DNA of 64,000 bases, from the NCBI GenBank assembly GCA_007115705.1, contig QXEO01000433.1, positions 1,852,803-1,916,802 on the forward strand, read 5' to 3'. Every line of letters begins with the position of its first letter. Position 1 is the stretch's first letter. Shown one piece after another: positions 1 through 10,285 of this stretch. This DNA is from Dactylis glomerata. Lineage: Eukaryota > Streptophyta > Magnoliopsida > Poales > Poaceae. The notes beneath the pieces were generated by a model. The model was not told where the DNA came from, ran no database searches, and saw only the letters and a list, made by a program, of their open reading frames with translations. Both the position numbers and the translations under genes were made by a program.

Positions 1-1723
1 ACGTAGCTCGATGCTATCCACCTCAGCCCGAGATGGGCGAGTATCCGGGGCGCGATTTCACCGAAGTGCCGGAGGGATCGACCTCCGCTGCTCCATCGCC
101 ACCGAGGGTCCCGAAGAGACAATGAATTGCGGATGTTGTCGATGATTCAGAAGACCTTGATGACACCCATTTCACTTCGGGTGCTGACGGCAACAGCGCG
201 ATCCCCGCCTCACCTTTGAGCCGCCGTCCTCCTCCTCGAACAGAGAAGAAGATCCTTCCGAAGTTCGGGATCGACGCGTCGTAAGTTTTCCTTGCTGAAC
301 TCGTACATCTTGTGGTCTTATTTCGAATTAACTGTCCGGTTTTGACATTGATGCTTGCTTCAGATCTTCCACCGAGGAGATGTCGACCTGTCCGGGGGAT
401 CAAGACCAATACCAGGTCCGACCCCACGACGATGCCCTCGAACAAACTGCAGACTCGCAGGAGAAGGCTGCCGACGTTGCCGCCCCCGAAGCCGTTCTCA
501 CGAAACCTTCGACCTCTTCCAAGAAGAAGACGACGGAACACGAGTTCGTCCTTGTCTCCTCGTCTGGCGGGCCTTCCGGTCCTAACAACCATGTAAGTCC
601 AAAGATTCCCAACTTGCGTTTCGTGTGTTTGACCATCAGTAGCCCCCGAGGGTGGGTCTAAGTGTTTACACTTAGGCTCGCCCTCCGAACCATGACTCGA
701 GGGTTAATCTTTTGTTTTGCCTTCTTTAGCCTGTTGTTAGGGACCTGTCGAAGGTTTGTAGGAGCTTCTTCGCCTTGGAGGAAGAGAACCGAAAGCTGTC
801 CGAGCAGCTTGAGGACATACGACGTGAGTACTGCCTCTCCTTCTTGAGCTTCTGATTGTAGCCTTGCTTCCTTTACCCGCAACACTGCTCCTTCTTGAAT
901 GAACATGAATCACCACGCAAGCTGCCACCGACAAGACGGCCCTGAAGGCGCAGCTGGATGACCTCACGGCGGAGAATTCGGGGCTGAAAGCCAAGACTGA
1001 CGAGCTAGCCGATGAGGTCGCCCGGCTGAAGTCCGAGTCGACCAAGGCCCAGGAGCTTGCCAGGACGCGTCGCATAGAGGCCGAAGCGAAGGAAAAAGAC
1101 CTGCAACAGCGTCTACAATCTTCGCTCGATGCTTTACATGGTGAGTCCTCAACCTCGTCTGGATTAGTTTGCGTGTCGAAGGGTCCTCTAGTTGACCCGG
1201 TAGTGTGTTCTTTCCTGTAGCCGCAGCTGAATTGGACGCCGGAGCTATGAAGAAGCCCACTGGGCTCGAATCCAGTGTTGGCCTCGCCGAGCGCCTGAGT
1301 CGGGAGGTTGGCAACCTCCTGGCGAGGGTGCGGTCGACGCTTGTCCGCGTTCGGGATACGTCTGTACCCGACTCGGTCAGCGACACCATTGCGGGGATCA
1401 TCGAAGCTCTGGCGGTGAAGGCAGACGGCGAAGACCCGTTAGTTGCCGCGGTTCGCCGATAGGTAACTATCGGCTCCGAGTCTGTCTTCTCCATGATGAT
1501 GATGCACGATGTGGAGTTCGATGCTGACAAGGTCACGAGCTCATATCCGAAAGACAAGGACAGACGCGACAAGCCCGCCAAGAGTTATGTTGCTCGTGCT
1601 CGCGATCTGGCCGCCCGAATGACGAGCTTCTTGGCCGAGAGGAACGAGAAGCGCGCGGCGGCGAGGGCTCGAAAGCGTGGCGCATCTGGCGCACCATCTA
1701 GCAAAGCTGGTAGCTCAGCGTAG
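1..1723 (+). pseudogene. Antisense gene 1 (aORF) of Tat element 1, multi-exon, coiled-coil protein, 5' end outside window
   Basis: This plus-strand gene lies antisense to the retrotransposon and beyond the end of its pol, the usual place for antisense genes in Tat-lineage Ty3/gypsy elements. Reading frames join across good splice sites: exon to 280 (donor GTAAGT at 281), 364-592, 730-823, 922-1140 and 1221-1723, with acceptors TTCAG, TTTAG, a weak CAAG and CTGTAG. The joined product is acidic at the start, then a long Lys/Glu/Leu coiled coil (exons 730-1140), then a basic Ala/Arg/Ser-rich tail. Two in-frame stops break it: TGA near 113-115 in the first visible exon, where CGA is the likely ancestor, and TAG at 1460-1462, after which the same frame stays open to 1723. 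It resembles grass proteins annotated as gypsy-type transposon proteins, of unknown function. Exon borders are inferred from sequence only. Confidence 0.6.
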
Positions 1724-1892
1724 TGCGAGTAGTGCTCCTGCCGCCCATCTGTAATTAGCTTTTGTAGTGTCCCGCCGAGGGCTGTGACTCTGACTAGGAC
1801 CCCTTTCTGCTGTAAAACTTGTTCTTTTGTTATGTTAATCTTCTTGGCATTTGATTGCCGATGCTTGTGTGTGATGCCCGGCTTCTCGTGTA

Positions 1893-2739
1893 GGATCCTT
1901 CTCTGACTTCTGGTGCGTGGCCTATTTCATACGAAACGGTTGGCAGTACTTCTGGTGCCGTTGAGCGAAGAGCGCCTTCCTCGGGCGAATTGGCGCTAAT
2001 TCGATCTTTGCGCGATCAACTCCAGAATACGCAGCATCAGCTGAAGGTAGTTACTGCCAAAGTCGACGTTGCTCTGTCAAAGGCGTCGCATGCTGCAGAC
2101 TGCGAGAAATTTCTTCTCGATGAGATCGAGAATCTTGGAAAATCCCTGAAGTGTGAGTCCCTAAACCTCTCTAGCTGTGCATTGTGGCTTGAGTCTATAG
2201 GATTTGATTTGCTGTCTCTTTTCGCAGATGTGTGCCTCAATAGTGCAGCCGAAGCCCGACGCGTGAATGCGCATCTTGTTGCTGCCCAAACACATGCCAA
2301 TTCGGTTGCTGACAACTTCTGGGCCGATCGGTCGAAAGCGATGAAGCTGACACTTCTGCAAGATAGGATTGCTCAAGCTGGAGTGCTGACTGAGACAAGC
2401 CGAAGCGCTCTCGCGCTGGTGCACCAGGTGATGTTCCCTTTGAACAACCAGCCCGAAGGTCTGCCGGCATTGCTCGATCGATTCAAAAATGGGAACGCTG
2501 TGTATTCCTTTGTCCGGGAGCATTTGCGCTGCGGGGCTGTGGTCGCACTTGCTTTCGTGCGTGCTCACTATCCTGGGATTGACCTGGAGCTTCTGAAGAG
2601 GCTTCCTCCGTCGCCCAGTGGTCGCTATAATATGGAGCACCACTATGCTGCTTGTAGAGTTACAGGCGACAGTATCGCTCGACAGATTGTCATCGAAAGT
2701 GATCGGCAGAGAGCGAACCAGGGTGCCGCGGCGCCATGA
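1893..2739 (+). CDS. Antisense gene 2 of Tat element 1, spliced, unknown function
   Basis: This second plus-strand reading frame ends at TGA 2737-2739. It is open through 1990-2739, but the stretch 2153-2227 has a GTGAGT donor and a pyrimidine-rich CGCAG acceptor. I read it as an intron, because the flanks then join as LKYVCLN and continue the helical pattern. The first exon encodes a coiled coil (heptad-like Leu/Ala/Lys); the second encodes a mostly helical, Leu/Ala-rich domain ending in RQRANQGAAAP. Its start is unresolved; an acceptor-like TGTAG before 1893 suggests another exon upstream. It may be a separate gene or later exons of the gene before it, whose stop is at 1721. I do not recognise the domain; such antisense proteins recur in Tat elements, where they are of unknown function. 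Confidence 0.5.
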
Positions 2740-2854
2740 ACTAGCCTTGTGGCTGTGTCTGTACCTCCACTCTGTGTACGTATTGTATACATGTGTCTTA
2801 TTCGTCTGTGGCAAAGGCGGAGCTCTCGAGCACAGGTTAGGAGGGCAAAAACCC

Positions 2855-3220
2855 CCAAGCGTAGGTCGAGAAAACGCAGCCCTCGAGCGTAGGTCGAGAG
2901 AGCGCAGCCCCCGAGTGTGGGGCGGAGCCCCCGAGCATAGGTCGGAAGGCGAAGCCCCCGAGTGTGGGTCGAAAGGCGAAGCCCCCGAGCGTGGGCGAAG
3001 CCCCCGAGCGTGGGTCGAAAGGCAAAGCCCCCGAACGTGAGTCGAAAGGAGAAGCCCCCGAGCGTGGGCGAAGCCCTCGAACGTGAGTCAAAAGGCGAAG
3101 CCCCCGAGCGTGGGTCGAAGCCCCCGAGCGTGAGTCGAAAGGCGAAGCCCCCGAGCGTGGGTCGAAAGGCAAAGCCTCCGAGCGCGGGTCGAAAGGCAAG
3201 GCCCCCAAGCGCGAGCATGC
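2855..3220. repeat. Minisatellite, ~27-bp unit, between antisense gene and pol
   Basis: About a dozen tandem, imperfect copies of a roughly 27-bp unit with core CCCCCGAGCGTGGGTCGAAA. Some units are shortened to about 15-18 bp (GGGCGAAGCCCCCGAGC type). The block sits between the stop of antisense gene 2 (2739) and the stop of pol (3349), where the two convergent genes meet. Open frames across it on both strands are a side effect of a repeat unit divisible by three and free of stops. Confidence 0.85.
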
Positions 3221-3348
3221 ACAGATGTCGATTCATAGAGTGAGGAATTTGGATTTTATTGCTTGGTGCCGAAGGCACAATGTTGGGCGCGGGCTGCTGC
3301 CGATGCCTGATTACATAGTAGAGGGGGTAAAGGAGACAGCTTTGCTAG
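3221..3348. other. Spacer between minisatellite and pol stop
   Basis: Unique sequence forming the 3' untranslated part of both convergent transcripts (antisense genes on plus, gag-pol on minus). No clear AATAAA signal is seen on either strand. Confidence 0.4.
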
Positions 3349-5217
3349 CTAAGGATAGAAGCGGCGCAACTGCGCGGCGTTCCATGGGTTCTCTACGTCT
3401 TTCCCCGTTTTCGGGTTGCGTAGGCGGTATGCCCCTCCTGGGATGACCTCATGGACGAGGTACGGGCCTTCCCATGGTGGCTCCAGCTTCGATGTGCTTG
3501 TCTGCTTGAGGCGGAGCACAAGGTTGCCCGGCTCGAATGAGCGTCTGCGTACCCGCCTGCTGTGGTAGTTGCGGAGGCTCTGCTGGTAGACCGCCGATCG
3601 AACGAGGGCGACATCTCGAGCTTCGTCTAATAGATCTTGGGCGTCTTCTAACACCTTGTCCGCATCTTCTTCGACGTAAGCGGCCACGCGGGGCGCGCTG
3701 TAGCGCACATCCGTGGGTAGCACTGCTTCTGCTCCGAAGAGCAAGAAGAAAGGTGTATAGCCCGTCGAAGAATTGGGCGTTGTTCGCAGGCTCCAAAGTA
3801 CCGAAGGCAATTCCTCGACCCAGGCTCCTGCTGCGCGTTTAAGGGGTCGAAGTAGTCGCTTCTTCAGGCCTCCGCATACGAGTCCGTTGGCCTTTTCGAC
3901 CTGGCCATTAGACTTGGGGTGCGCCACCGAAGCGTACTTGAGCTTGATACCGAGGTTTTTGGCGAAGTCCTGGAATTCGCCCAAAGTGAAGTTGGTGCCG
4001 TTGTCGGTGATAATGCTGTTCGGGACGCCGTACCGGTAGACGATGGACTCGAAGAACTTGACCGTCGTGGTCGCCTCTTGGTTGGTGACTGGAACAGCCT
4101 CTATCCACTTGGAGAACTTGTCCACTGCGACTAGCAGGTAAGTATGACCTCCTCGGGATGATTTGGGGAGAGGCCCCACTTGACCGAGCCCCCACTGTGC
4201 GAAAGGCCAGGCCACAGGGATGGTGTGCAGTTCGGACGCCGGCGCGTGCGGCTTGGTGGCGAATAACTGGCATGCTTCGCAGTGCTGGACGATGTTCCTG
4301 GCATCGTAGAGGGCGGATAGCCAGTAGAATCCGGACCGAAAAGCCTTGGCCACGAGGGTTCGGCTGCAGGCGTGGTGCCCACAGGTTCCTTCGTGGATTT
4401 CTCGAAGGAGAGCGATCCCATCTTCCTGCGCTATGCACTGTTGGAGCACCCCTGTGGTACTGCGCTTGTAGAGCTCCCCGTTGATTATCGTGAAGGCCTT
4501 GGAGCGCCACATGACTTGTCGGCGACGGATGGGATCTTCTGGGAGCTCGCCCCGCATCAGGTATGCCAAGTACGGTTTCGTCCATGTGGCTTCGACGAGC
4601 ATGACTGTGCCCGCGTCTTTCGGGAGATCTTCTGTTCCTGTTGCTTGGGCGGTGCTGGCCTGCCGAGCCCCCGAGCGTGTTGCCAACGCCGGGTCGGTCA
4701 CTGATTTGATCTTGACGGAGCGCTCGAATATCTCTTCGAAGAAGACTCCAGGTGGTATTGAGAGGCACCTAGACCCGATATTGGCCAAGTTGTCGGCCTC
4801 CTCATTGCTTTCCCTACCGATGTGCGTTACTTCGCAGCCCTCGAATTCGCCTTCGAGCTTGTCGTACATGGCGCGGTATGCGATCATGTTCGCACAGGTT
4901 GCGTCGCATTCCTTCATGACTTGCTGGGCGATGAGGTTCGAGTCTCCATGAATCTTGATGCGGGTGGCCCCGCAGGCCTTCGCCATGCGCATGCCATGGA
5001 GGACGGCTTCGTACTCTGCCTCGTTGTTGGAAGGATTCGGGAAGCGCATGCGGAGGACGTAGCGCATCCTGTCCCCTTGCGGTGACACCAGGACCACTCC
5101 TGCTCCTGCCCCCGAAACCCGCTTGGACCCATCGACGAAAATGGTCCAGCTGTTCGACAGGTCTGGGAGCTCGGGCATCTGGGCTTCTGTCCACTCGGCT
5201 ATGAAATCCAGTAGGAC
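3349..5217 (-). pseudogene. Tat element 1 pol: second (archaeal-like) RNase H plus integrase
   Basis: The C-terminal part of the polyprotein, in the same frame as all upstream parts. The start resembles the extra aRNase H that marks the Tat lineage: IFVDGS, then NNEAEYEA, HGDSNL and NEEADNLA supply the acidic catalytic positions. Integrase follows, with the zinc-binding HHCC pattern (GHHACS ... HCEACQ), then the DDE core: VAVDKFSKW, ITDNGTNF and the Glu of NGQVEKANG. A basic C-terminal domain (PPWEGPYLVHEVIPGGAYRL) ends at NAAQLRRFYP. There is no chromodomain, as expected for Tat. The segment is separated from the part before it by a TAG at 5218-5220 in the conserved AIKSQ(V/A)L motif, where Gln is expected. 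No frameshift is seen. Integrase would insert the cDNA into chromosomes if translated. Confidence 0.88.
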
Positions 5218-5787
5218 CTATGACTTGATCGCGGACTGTCGCTGGTACGTGATCTCCCAGGGTCCTAGCGTGATTCCCCATAGCGACACACGCCCTGTAG
5301 CGTCTGGGTTGTTGAGGATGCTGGAGACTGGATTCGAGGCCACTACTATGATGGAGTGGCACTCGAAATAGTGTGGCAGTTTCTTCCCTGTCATGTAGAT
5401 GGCGTATGCCAACTTCTGATAATGGGGGTATCTTTGCTTGGTCGGTGATAAGACTTCGCTCAGGTAGTACACGGGCCTCTGTACGCCGTGCTCTTTGCAT
5501 TCTTCTGCGCGTTCGACCACGAGTACTGAGCTGACCACCTGATTCGTGGCCGCGATGTATAGCAACATCGGCTCTTTTTCCCGGGGTGTGACGAGAACTG
5601 GGGAGGTTGACAGACGACGCTTGAGGTCGTCGAACGCGGCTTGTGCCTCCTCGGTCCACGTGAAGTTGTCTGTTTTCCGGAGCAGCCGATAAAAAGGGAG
5701 TGCTTTTTCGCTGAGCTTACTGATAAAGCGGCTAAGTGCTGCGAGTCGACCTGTCAACTGCTGGACATGTCGAAGCGTCCTTGGAGG
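5218..5787 (-). pseudogene. Tat element 1 pol: RT connection and first RNase H-like domain
   Basis: An open stretch between two in-frame TAG codons. It begins in the conserved segment after RT (NM-Q-PPRTLRHVQQ), where the Gln codon at 5788-5790 has become TAG. It runs through TGRLAALSRFISK and LPFYRLLRK into the RNase H fold (LYIAATNQVVSSVLV, QRPVYYLSEVLSPTKQRYP). As in other Tat elements, this first RNase H lacks the usual first catalytic Asp (YIAAT in place of YVDAS type), consistent with the extra aRNase H downstream taking over. It ends at TAG 5218-5220. Confidence 0.82.
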
Positions 5788-6585
5788 CTACATGTTGATG
5801 ATGGCCTGTATCTTCTCTGGGTTGCCCTCGATTCCTCTCTCGGAGATGAGGTAGCCCAGTAGTTGGCCGGTGGGTACCCCGAAAGAGCATTTCTTCGGGT
5901 TGAGCTTGATGCTGTATCTGTCGAGGTTGGCAAAGGTTTCTCGAAGGTCATCGAGCAGGCTGTCTGCCTTCGCGGTCTTGATGACAATGTCGTCTACGTA
6001 GACCTCTATGTTGCGGCCAATTTGCTCCTTTAGACACGCCTGCATGCACCGTTGATAGGTGGCTCCGGCGTTCTTGAGCCCGAAGGGCATCGTCATGTAG
6101 CAGTATACCCCGTGCGGGGTGATGAATGCCGTCTTGTCCTCGTCTTCTACTTTCAGTCGTATCTGGTTGTACCCGGAGTAGGCGTCGAGGAAAGAAATGC
6201 GCTCGCATCCTGCCGTAGAATCGATGATCTGGTTGATTCGAGGCAGGGGGAAGTAGTCCTTCGGGCAGTGCTTATTTAAGGCTGTGAAGTCGATGCACAT
6301 CCTGTAGACCTTGGTGTCCTTCTTTTCCACCATAACCGGTGGCGAGAGCCACCTAGCTTCCTTGATCTCTCTGATGAACTTGGCTTCGAGGAGGCGGTTG
6401 ATTTCTTTGCCCATCGACTTGGCCTTCTCTGGATTATACCGGCGCATAGACTGCTTGACCGGTTTCGTGTTGGGAAAGATCTTGAGCTCGTGCTCGGCGA
6501 GTTCCCTGGGGATGCCTGGCATATCTGCTGGACACCAAGCGAACATCCTCCAGTGCTCACGGAGGAACTCAACGAGCATGCTTTC
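5788..6585 (-). pseudogene. Tat element 1 pol: reverse transcriptase
   Basis: Ty3-type reverse transcriptase. The visible core motifs are VKQSMRRYNPEK, the substrate-positioning VEKKDTKVYRMCIDF, NKHCPKDYFPLPRINQIID, SFLDAYSGYNQIRL, the thumb-proximal MPFGLKNAGATYQ, and the YVDD catalytic box in IEVYVDDIVIKT. The LNPKKCSFGV and GYLISERGIE motifs follow. The YVDD aspartates and the first Asp of FLDAYSG are intact. The frame is closed only by TAG codons at 5788-5790 and, upstream, 6586-6588. Length and motif order match Tat and Athila RTs. Confidence 0.9.
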
Positions 6586-7467
6586 CTATGCAGGGGAGAG
6601 GGAGTTTGACACCCGCGCCGTCTTGGTTGGGTCCGTCGGGTGGATCTGGTGCTCTCGGGTGTCCTTGGTGGCATTGAACGACAGTTCTAGGGCGTTCTGC
6701 TGCGCCGGTGGATCGATGTCCATCACCGTGGCCTCCCGAATATGGTGCAGCTCCTCGTGCACACCGAAGGTTTGGGACATGGTATTGAAGTCCTTGTCGC
6801 AGTTTTCGGATCGGGCGAAGCTGCCGCTGATCGTCAGTGGTCCCCTGTTTGCGGGCATTCGCAGCTTGAGGTAAGCGTAGTGGGGTACCGCCATGAATCG
6901 GGCGAACGCTGGCCGCCCGAGGATAGCGTGGTACTGCGAGGGCCAGTCAACGACCTCGAATTCGATCTTCTCCTTTCTGAAGTTTGCTGGAGTGCCGAAG
7001 ATGACGTCGAGATGTATCGCCCCCAATGGGTACGTCGGCTTTCCTGGGACGATTCCGTGGAAGGAAGTTTCCGTTGGCAGGAGATTGTTTAGCAGAATCT
7101 TGATTTTTCGTAGTGTGTCTGCGTAGATGAGGTTCAAGCTGCTGCCTCCGTCCATGAACACCTTTTTAGAGGTGAAACCCCCTATCTGTGCCTCGAGAAC
7201 CAAGGCATGGTGTCCTGGGCGTGGGATCTTCGGTGGATGATCTGACCGGTCGAAACCAATCGGATGTTCGGACCAGTTCAGGTATTCGGGAGTGGCCGGT
7301 GGCGCGTGTTCGGCGTGAAACACCTCTCTTGCGCGTTTTCGCTGAACTTTATTCGTCGGGCGCCCCCTCTGAATCATGGGCACGAAACCTCTTGGCGACA
7401 GGAACTCTTCTTCCTCGTTGGCCGGCTGTCGCTGCTCGACGTGCTGGATCATGGCGGCCTGGTGGCC
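6586..7467 (-). pseudogene. Tat element 1: aspartic protease region
   Basis: This is the region between gag and RT. The retroviral-type protease has its active site in KKVFMDGGSSLNLIY (D-G-G, the Tat form of D-S/T-G). The second landmark is the flap/hydrophobic-hydrophobic-Gly motif YHAILGRPAFARFMAVPHYAYLKLRMP. The protease would process the Gag-Pol precursor in virus-like particles. Upstream lies ATPEYLNWSEHPIGFDRSDHP, also found in the protease region of the third Tat family at 54958-55398. Bounded by TAG at 6586-6588 and TAG at 7468-7470; no frameshift. Confidence 0.85.
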
Positions 7468-8811
7468 CTACTGTACAACATTTGCTGGAGGGTTCGGCGG
7501 TGGTGGTGGAGCGTTGTAGGCTATCGCCCCTGCCACTGGTTGCTCGGCGCCCATCCTCTCCTGAAGTGCCCGGTTGAGACGAAGGAATTCCCTACACTCG
7601 ATTAGGAGGTGTGCAGGTCTTCGTACTCCGTCTTTGTCGAGGTACGTATGCCTTGGGCATCCGCTATCAAGCATCTCCTCTGCCGATATCTGTGGCTGTC
7701 GTCGGCGCCACTCCTTACTTGGCTTCGAGGCACTTCTACTACTGCTACCATGGTAATTGTTTCCTTGCCGCGGTAAGTCGCGGTTGTCTTCACGATCTTC
7801 GTGTACGTAGCCTGCTGCTGCCATGTCCGTGTTCTCCGTGTTGTCGTAGCGGTTCCGACGGCCCTTCTTTCGGGATCCGGGGTGGAACTGCTCTTTCGCG
7901 TCGACATCGCGTTCTGCTGACCGACGGCGGCTTCTGGGCGCCGAGATGGAGTCTTCGCCATCAGCCCATTCGTTCGCCAAGCTCATGAGGTGGTCGACAG
8001 TCCTTGGCTTGCAGCGTCCAAGCTCTTCCTTGAAATCGCGTCTGAAGAGGCCGTCGCGAAAGGCGTCGATGGCCCTTTCGGGCGAGATATTTTCCGTCAT
8101 GTTCCGGAGGCTGATCCACCATGAGATGTATGATCTCAGGTTTTCTCCGGTTCTCTGCACGCATAGGCGTAGTTCTTCGAACGACGTAGGTCGTCGCGAA
8201 GTGCCTCGGAAGTTAGCGATGAACGCTTGCCAAAATTCTTTCCAAGAGCGGATGCTATCCGGGGCGAGATTATTCAGCCATGCCCTTGCGTTATCCTTTA
8301 GATGTAGTGACAGCAACTGGAGGGCATTGTCTCTAGATCCACCACTGATTTTGACAGCAGTTATGAAATCATTGAGCCAAATTCGGGGGTCCTGCTGCCC
8401 ATTGAACTTGACTATGCCATCGCTGAGCTTGATTCCCTTCGGCAACGGTGCGGAGCGGATTAAAAGGCTAAAGCAATCTGCCCTGCACAATCCATCGTTG
8501 GTGCCGCCGAATGTCTCCACCTCGCGATCTCCCTCGAAGCGGCGCGCTTCGCGCCGCGCTCGCGCTTGGTCGACCCTATTCTGGGCCAGACCATGCCGAA
8601 GCTCTCCGTTGAGAGGTTCGACCGCTTGCGTCCGAGGCACTACAGGTGGCACCGGTGCTGGGTGCCTAGCTTGCTCCGCCAGTGGGGCGATTCTCCTTGC
8701 TGTCGCATCATGTCCTGAGTCGGGCATGCCTTGGAGCACCCTTACTCCTTCGAGTGCCAGATTTCTCAGGTGTCGCATATGCTCATCGCCGTTGGATGCG
8801 TTCGCGGGAAT
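7468..8811 (-). pseudogene. Tat element 1: gag, capsid part
   Basis: This is the retrotransposon Gag domain. It starts APLPKGIKLSDGIVKFNGQQDP and runs RIWLNDFITAVKISGG, LHLKDNARAWLNNLAPDSIRSWKEFWQAFIANF and RRPTSFEELR to ISPERAIDAFRDGLFRRDFKEELGR. These are the usual helices of plant Ty3/gypsy capsids. A basic Arg/Lys/Gln-rich tail follows, which would bind the RNA; I see no perfect CCHC knuckle, only DSGCPRHTYLDKDGVRRPAHLLIECREF, a CxxH...C-like Tat variant. TAG codons at 7468-7470 and 8812-8814 bound it in the same frame. Confidence 0.85.
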
Positions 8812-10272
8812 CTATGCCGCCGCGGCCATGATCGCAGCCTCCTTGGTCTTGGGCATCAATTCTGCCTCGTTGAACTCTGCCTCCAGATTTCGGGTGATAT
8901 TGTGCATATCGGCCCCTAGCTGGGTGCGTGATCTTGATCTGTGCTGGACGCTTGATGAATAATGGGACGATCTTTCGGCCCGTCTTCTGCTGGACGCATC
9001 GGCCTCCTCTCTTCGCCGTTCCAGTACTCGCCTGTCAGCACTGATCTGGTCCTTCTGCTCCTGGACGACGAACCGGAGCGCAGCCAGATCGCTTGGGCTT
9101 GGGTTGGGACCGAAGTTCACTTCACCCGCGTAAACCCTTCTTGCGAACCGGATCTGGTCATGCGTGACCACCTGGCGGCCGCTGTCTGCCTGGTTTCGGC
9201 CGTCGTTGTCTCTGTTCTCGTTTCCGTCGCCGTGCGATGCCATCATGCAGTGACCCCCGGTCCACGTGGCCGAATCGTCGCTGATTTCGCCCAGTGTTGG
9301 AGGGTAGACGTCGTCGCTTTCGATGTAGGGCCCAACTTCGATCATGAAGTCCGAATCATAATTAGCCACATAGCCATCGCTAGATGTGGTAGATTCGTAG
9401 TGTGAGGCGGAGCTTGCTGAATTGCCGATTTTCCCCTTAGCTTCGGGGTAGACGTCGTCATCGTCATCTGAGCATGTGTAGTCCGAGTATAACCCTTCGA
9501 TGTCGTCAGGGTCATACGGTGTGGTGCGGAGCGTGAGGGCGTTGAGAGCCCGATCGCACTCAGATATCGTCGGGTAGACATCTGCTGTGCCCCCCCGAGG
9601 ATCTTCACAGCCGACGATCTCGTGGGATGAGAAATCTCCGGCGCCCACGTAGTGGTATGCGTCGCAATCGACGCAGTATGCGGTGGTCGGGGATGGAGGT
9701 GGATCTTCGAAATCGTTCGACCCAACTGATGGGGTCGAAGTTTTCAGCTTTGGTTCCTCCTCCGACGGTGCTAGTAGCGCACTTGTCGAGGGTTTGCCTC
9801 CGACGACTGGTGGTGTTGTCGCTTCGGTCATGAGTGGAGCCGATTCACCGATGGAGAGTAGTTCCATCGCTCCATTGCTGTCGACGTGGAAGTTGAACAG
9901 TCCGAAGGCCATGTCATAGCCTCCGAACGCTGCTCCTGTTGCGCTTGAGAGGGGGTCGATGACGTTCGCCGCTGGAGTGGGCTTGGCAGCGCTTGTCGAT
10001 ACGTTGTCGACGACGATCGAATCAGCGGCGTCGTCCCCCAGTTCCGTCGAGTTGGCGTTGACGACAGCCGGCACAGCGATGCCGATGATGGTGTCGATGT
10101 CGATCTTGGTGGTGACGTCGGCTGGCACAGCGATGCCGACGACGGTGTCGATGTCGATCTTGGTGGTGACGTCGGCCGGCACAACGATGCCGACGACGGT
10201 GTCAATGTCGATCTTGGAGGTGGTTGGTGATGGAGCCGGAGAATCCATAGATCCAGATCCCGTCGTCCCCAT
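8812..10272 (-). pseudogene. Tat element 1: N-terminal gag extension with repeats
   Basis: The polyprotein start. The first ATG after the LTR is at 10272-10270, inside the primer-binding site, with a second at 10248; the frame stays open upstream into the LTR to 10392. The product is acidic and low complexity (Asp/Ser/Thr/Pro), and carries three tandem 18-residue units of the type KIDIDTVVGIAVPADVTT near 10060-10230. It ends with a basic coiled coil (EQKDQISADRRVLERRREEADASSRRR) before TAG 8812-8814. Long N-terminal extensions are known in Tat Gag proteins. The function of the repeat is unknown. Confidence 0.7.
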
Positions 10273-10284
10273 GGTCGGCGCCAA
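10265..10284 (-). promoter_or_regulatory. Primer-binding site of Tat element 1
   Basis: On the minus strand it reads TTGGCGCCGACCATGGGGAC, one base after the TCA end of the LTR. The same site, with CGTGGGG in place of CATGGGG, follows the LTRs at 34302 and 52468. It begins with TGG, the complement of a tRNA CCA end. The single change creates an ATG that is in frame with gag. Confidence 0.85.
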
Positions 10285-10285
10285 T

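Noticed and set aside
2855..3220. CRISPR-like array
   Set aside because: Repeats are contiguous with no unique spacers, in a plant retrotransposon.
2618..3278. Long frames on both strands through the minisatellite
   Set aside because: Products of a stop-free tandem repeat; the proteins are simple repeats.
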